DNA from: Clostridia bacterium
GTDB taxonomy: Bacteria; Bacillota_A; Clostridia; Oscillospirales; CAG-272
Reading direction: 5' to 3'
DNA: 7,056 nucleotides
Assembly: GCA_017652965.1 (NCBI GenBank)
Contig: JAGBZZ010000219.1
Span: 1 to 7,056 of the forward strand
Of the stretch, positions 6,606-7,056 are shown in pieces; the first letter of the stretch is position 1; every line of letters begins with the position of its first letter. A model generated the notes under the pieces. The model was not told the DNA's origin. It made no database searches and saw nothing but the letters and a program-made list of their open reading frames with translations. Position numbers and translations under genes: made by a program.

Positions 6606-7056
6606 ATGGGACATCACGCCTATTACGAATACATCCGTGTGGGGGATGCCGATATTTTCACCGTCGTGTGTCTGCCGGATACCGAGGGAAGGTTCCCCAC
6701 CGTTTTATACCGCAGCCCGTACGTGGACACCGAGGCGACCCCCACCGAGGCCGAGCTTTGCGAGGCAAAGTGCCGCGCCCATGCCGCCTTTCTGGATGCG
6801 GGCTATGCCGTGGTGCTTCAGCACTGCCGCGGGCGGGGCAAAAGCAGTGGCGACTGCATCCCGTATATCTATGAGCGGGAGGACGGCCTTGCCCTGCAGG
6901 AGTACGTCCGCGCGCAGTCCTTTTATAACGGTGAGCTTTACCTCCTCTGCGCAAGCTACACCTCCTCGGTGAATTTTGTAACCGCCCCCTTTGCCCCCGA
7001 CATCAAGGGCGCGGTGATGGAGGTGCAGGACTGCGAGCGCTACAACTGCAACTACC
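6606..7056 (+). CDS. CocE/NonD-type alpha/beta hydrolase (X-Pro dipeptidyl-peptidase S15-like), 3'-truncated
   Basis: The reading frame is open from ATG 6606 to the window end, giving 150 residues; the rest lies outside. AGGAG at 6591-6595 is the ribosome site (10-base spacing). The visible part matches the start of the S15/CocE alpha/beta-hydrolase domain: TVLYRSPYV (32-40) corresponding to the usual RTPY strand, AGYAVVLQHCRGRGKSSGD (65-83) matching the conserved GYxVVxQDxRGRGxSxG segment, a DG-containing helix (93-94) and the nucleophile region LCASYTS (114-120, S117). The elbow departs from the usual GxSYxG pattern because C115 and S120 replace the glycines. The catalytic Asp and His and the C-terminal jelly-roll are beyond the window. 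Known members cleave esters, amides or X-Pro peptides; the substrate here is unknown. It is probably the fourth gene of the plus-strand operon, as no terminator lies in 6579-6605. Confidence 0.8.
   Translation, partial: MGHHAYYEYIRVGDADIFTVVCLPDTEGRFPTVLYRSPYVDTEATPTEAELCEAKCRAHAAFLDAGYAVVLQHCRGRGKSSGDCIPYIYEREDGLALQEYVRAQSFYNGELYLLCASYTSSVNFVTAPFAPDIKGAVMEVQDCERYNCNY

Noticed and set aside
5463..6617. A 384-codon open frame on the minus strand, antisense to the SGNH esterase
   Set aside because: It mirrors a gene with complete catalytic motifs, has no recognisable domain and is explained by few stop codons opposite GC-rich coding sequence.
1..7056. CRISPR arrays, insertion sequences, tRNA or rRNA genes
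   Set aside because: No direct repeat arrays, transposase motifs, terminal inverted repeats or RNA-gene signatures were seen on reading both strands.

Overview
The window is GC-rich, densely coded bacterial DNA. Strong AGGAGG-type ribosome sites, sigma-A-like promoters with extended -10 elements and an encoded monomeric [FeFe] hydrogenase suggest an anaerobic, fermentative, high-GC Firmicute, probably a gut Clostridia (Oscillospirales-like) genome or MAG. This assignment is inferred from gene content and style, not from a marker gene.

Layout, left to right: (1) the 3' part of a GH29 alpha-L-fucosidase gene on the + strand (3-977), cut by the window edge. (2) A bidirectional-looking terminator hairpin (996-1031) between convergent genes. 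(3) A two-gene minus-strand operon transcribed from about 3198 down to 1060: a PlsC-type acyltransferase with a C-terminal four-cysteine zinc-ribbon-like extension, then an uncharacterised, probably TIM-barrel-like protein whose Shine-Dalgarno site lies inside the last codons of the acyltransferase. (4) A compact divergent promoter region (3175-3346) with two sigma-A promoters carrying near-identical extended -10 elements. (5) A plus-strand operon starting at 3347: an APH-fold small-molecule kinase, a group B-like monomeric [FeFe] hydrogenase, a GxDLY/SGNH esterase, and the 5' part of a CocE/NonD-type alpha/beta hydrolase that runs off the right edge. The first three genes are joined by 4-base ATGA overlaps, and the fourth follows after 27 bases.

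The fucosidase, the TIM-barrel-like protein and the two ester or acyl hydrolases fit a role in trimming glycans or acyl groups. The hydrogenase would dispose of, or sense, fermentative reducing power. The most unusual point is the translational coupling of a hydrogenase to a small-molecule kinase on one side and a carbohydrate-esterase-like enzyme on the other. No hydrogenase maturases (HydE/F/G), partner subunits, mobile elements, CRISPR arrays or RNA genes were seen.
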